Assembly: GCA_028698215.1 (NCBI GenBank)
Contig: JAQVDY010000010.1
Span: 1-60,748 of the forward strand
Origin: Actinomycetota bacterium
GTDB taxonomy: Bacteria; Actinomycetota; Humimicrobiia; Humimicrobiales; Humimicrobiaceae
Direction of reading: 5' to 3'
DNA length: 60,748 nt
The position numbers and the translations under genes were made by a program. The notes under the pieces were generated by a model. It was not told the origin of the DNA and ran no database searches. It saw only the letters and a list, made by a program, of their open reading frames with translations. Positions 60,009-60,748 of this stretch are shown piece after piece (position 1 is the stretch's first letter; each line of letters begins with the position of its first letter).

Positions 60009-60748
60009 TTACTCTATTCTACTCTTATGGGGTTTGGCAGGAATTCCGAAAGATATATAGTCCTTAGTTTCAACAGATTTATTTACCAGGGAATAAGCAC
60101 CGATTATATTTCCTTCGGCAATAGTCACCCCGTCAGTTACATTTACAGAAGCGCCCAGCCATACATTATCGGCTATGGTGATGCCCCCTTTGGAAACCAG
60201 CCCCTGTTTCCTTATGGGCAGGTCCGGTTTGCCAAAATTATAGTTTCCGCCCCCTATAAGGTACACATAGGCAGCCACCAGGACATCATTTCCTATCACT
60301 ACATTGCTGTCCTGCAGGGCATGCACCAGGCTGTTTATACCAATCACCGTATTATTGCCAATATTGATATCACCGTTTTTACAGCTCAAAATTACATTTC
60401 TGGACACTATGACCCCATCGCCTATGGTAATACCCTGGTTGCTGTCACCTTTGGCATCCAGCACGCAATTGTCTTCTACCACTGCCTGGCTGCCAATTTC
60501 TATCTTACCTGGATGCCTGATGGTTATGCCCCGGCCGAATACCACATTTTTGCCTACTTTTTTAAATATGGAGGGGTAGAAAATCTTCCTTAAAGCCAAC
60601 CCCAAGGCTCCCGGGGTATTGGAAAAAAGAAGGTATACCAGCTCAAACCATAAAGCTTTGGCCAAACTTATCTGGCCCCAATACAGTTCCCGGTATTTGG
60701 ACAGGTTTGATTTTTTACCCTCAGTTATTTCCTGGTGAAGTTTTCCCT
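60009..60748 (-). CDS. left-handed beta-helix acyltransferase (5' end beyond window)
   Basis: Hexapeptide-repeat acyltransferase of the LbetaH superfamily with repeats such as VVFGRGITIRHPGKIEIGS, ITIGDGVIVSRN and INIGNNTVIGIN over the C-terminal 170 residues. An N-terminal segment (SNTPGALGLALRKIFYPSIF) matches family members thought to work on envelope polysaccharides. The frame is open to the window edge beyond the TTG at 60665, so the true start lies outside. Donor (acetyl-CoA or other) and acceptor unknown. Confidence 0.85.
   Translation of the reverse strand, partial: GKLHQEITEGKKSNLSKYRELYWGQISLAKALWFELVYLLFSNTPGALGLALRKIFYPSIFKKVGKNVVFGRGITIRHPGKIEIGSQAVVEDNCVLDAKGDSNQGITIGDGVIVSRNVILSCKNGDINIGNNTVIGINSLVHALQDSNVVIGNDVLVAAYVYLIGGGNYNFGKPDLPIRKQGLVSKGGITIADNVWLGASVNVTDGVTIAEGNIIGAYSLVNKSVETKDYISFGIPAKPHKSRIE

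Noticed and set aside
59976-60593. 205-codon plus-strand ORF antisense to the LbH acyltransferase
   Set aside because: Explained by the hexapeptide-repeat codon periodicity on the other strand; the minus frame has clear family motifs.

Overview
The window reads as a contiguous piece of bacterial chromosome with moderate GC content. It contains no transposase, phage, integron or CRISPR signature. The order ssrA-smpB-S41 protease-FtsEX-linked M23 hydrolase-ftsX-ftsE-prfB-secA-hpf, together with MEP-pathway and hopanoid genes, fits a Gram-positive-type or deep-branching (Actinomycetota/Bacillota-like), probably uncultivated bacterium. That placement is inference; there is no rRNA or other decisive marker here.

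Region 1 (31-10141, all minus strand) is housekeeping: tmRNA and its partner SmpB, a C-terminal processing protease, the FtsE/FtsX/coiled-coil M23 cell-wall hydrolysis module, RF2 with its autoregulatory +1 frameshift, SecA, long-form hibernation factor, a cold-shock protein and a ComF-like phosphoribosyltransferase. Region 2 (10149-20209, minus) makes activated sugars: two LbH-tailed nucleotidyltransferases, a bifunctional PGI/PMI, a phosphohexomutase, GDP-mannose 4,6-dehydratase and the matching reductase (a route to GDP-D-rhamnose), with mtnA and ahcY embedded and a glycosyltransferase upstream.

Region 3 (20270-29485, minus) is a tightly overlapping nine-gene isoprenoid/hopanoid operon. 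In transcription order it carries a homoserine-dehydrogenase-like SAF-domain oxidoreductase (candidate DRL-type DXP reductoisomerase), polyprenyl diphosphate synthase, type 2 IPP isomerase, HpnH, HpnA, squalene-hopene cyclase, a DUF116 protein, IspE and a TetR regulator. A strong terminator and an orphan Phd/YefM-like antitoxin gene lie just upstream.

Region 4 (29999-40120, minus) is a surface-glycan cluster of seven glycosyltransferases and a small EamA/SMR-type membrane protein. Two of the glycosyltransferases carry a similar beta-rich insertion, and one is fused to a methyltransferase-like and helical tail. Region 5 (40293-45380, plus) is a VTC-domain / DUF4956 / CotH trio. The CotH protein is a tandem duplication whose first copy has lost the presumed catalytic residues, so it looks like a kinase-pseudokinase pair. 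Region 6 (45377-56971, both strands) holds envelope genes: a membrane-anchored beta-propeller-like protein, a nucleotide-sugar epimerase, a DUF11-stalked SGNH hydrolase, GT-C and YfhO membrane proteins, a GtrB-like GT2, a radical SAM/SPASM protein and a flippase-like membrane protein. Region 7 (56977-60748, minus) has a dCache-HAMP-PAS-GGDEF-HD sensor, a decayed EAL-domain remnant just upstream of it, and a left-handed beta-helix acyltransferase whose start lies beyond the window.

Together the genes describe an envelope-focused segment: secretion and septal hydrolysis, lipid (hopanoid) synthesis, nucleotide-sugar supply, glycan assembly, and cyclic-di-GMP signalling. The most promising candidates for something under-described are the duplicated CotH/VTC/DUF4956 module and the isoprenoid operon with its SAF-domain oxidoreductase.
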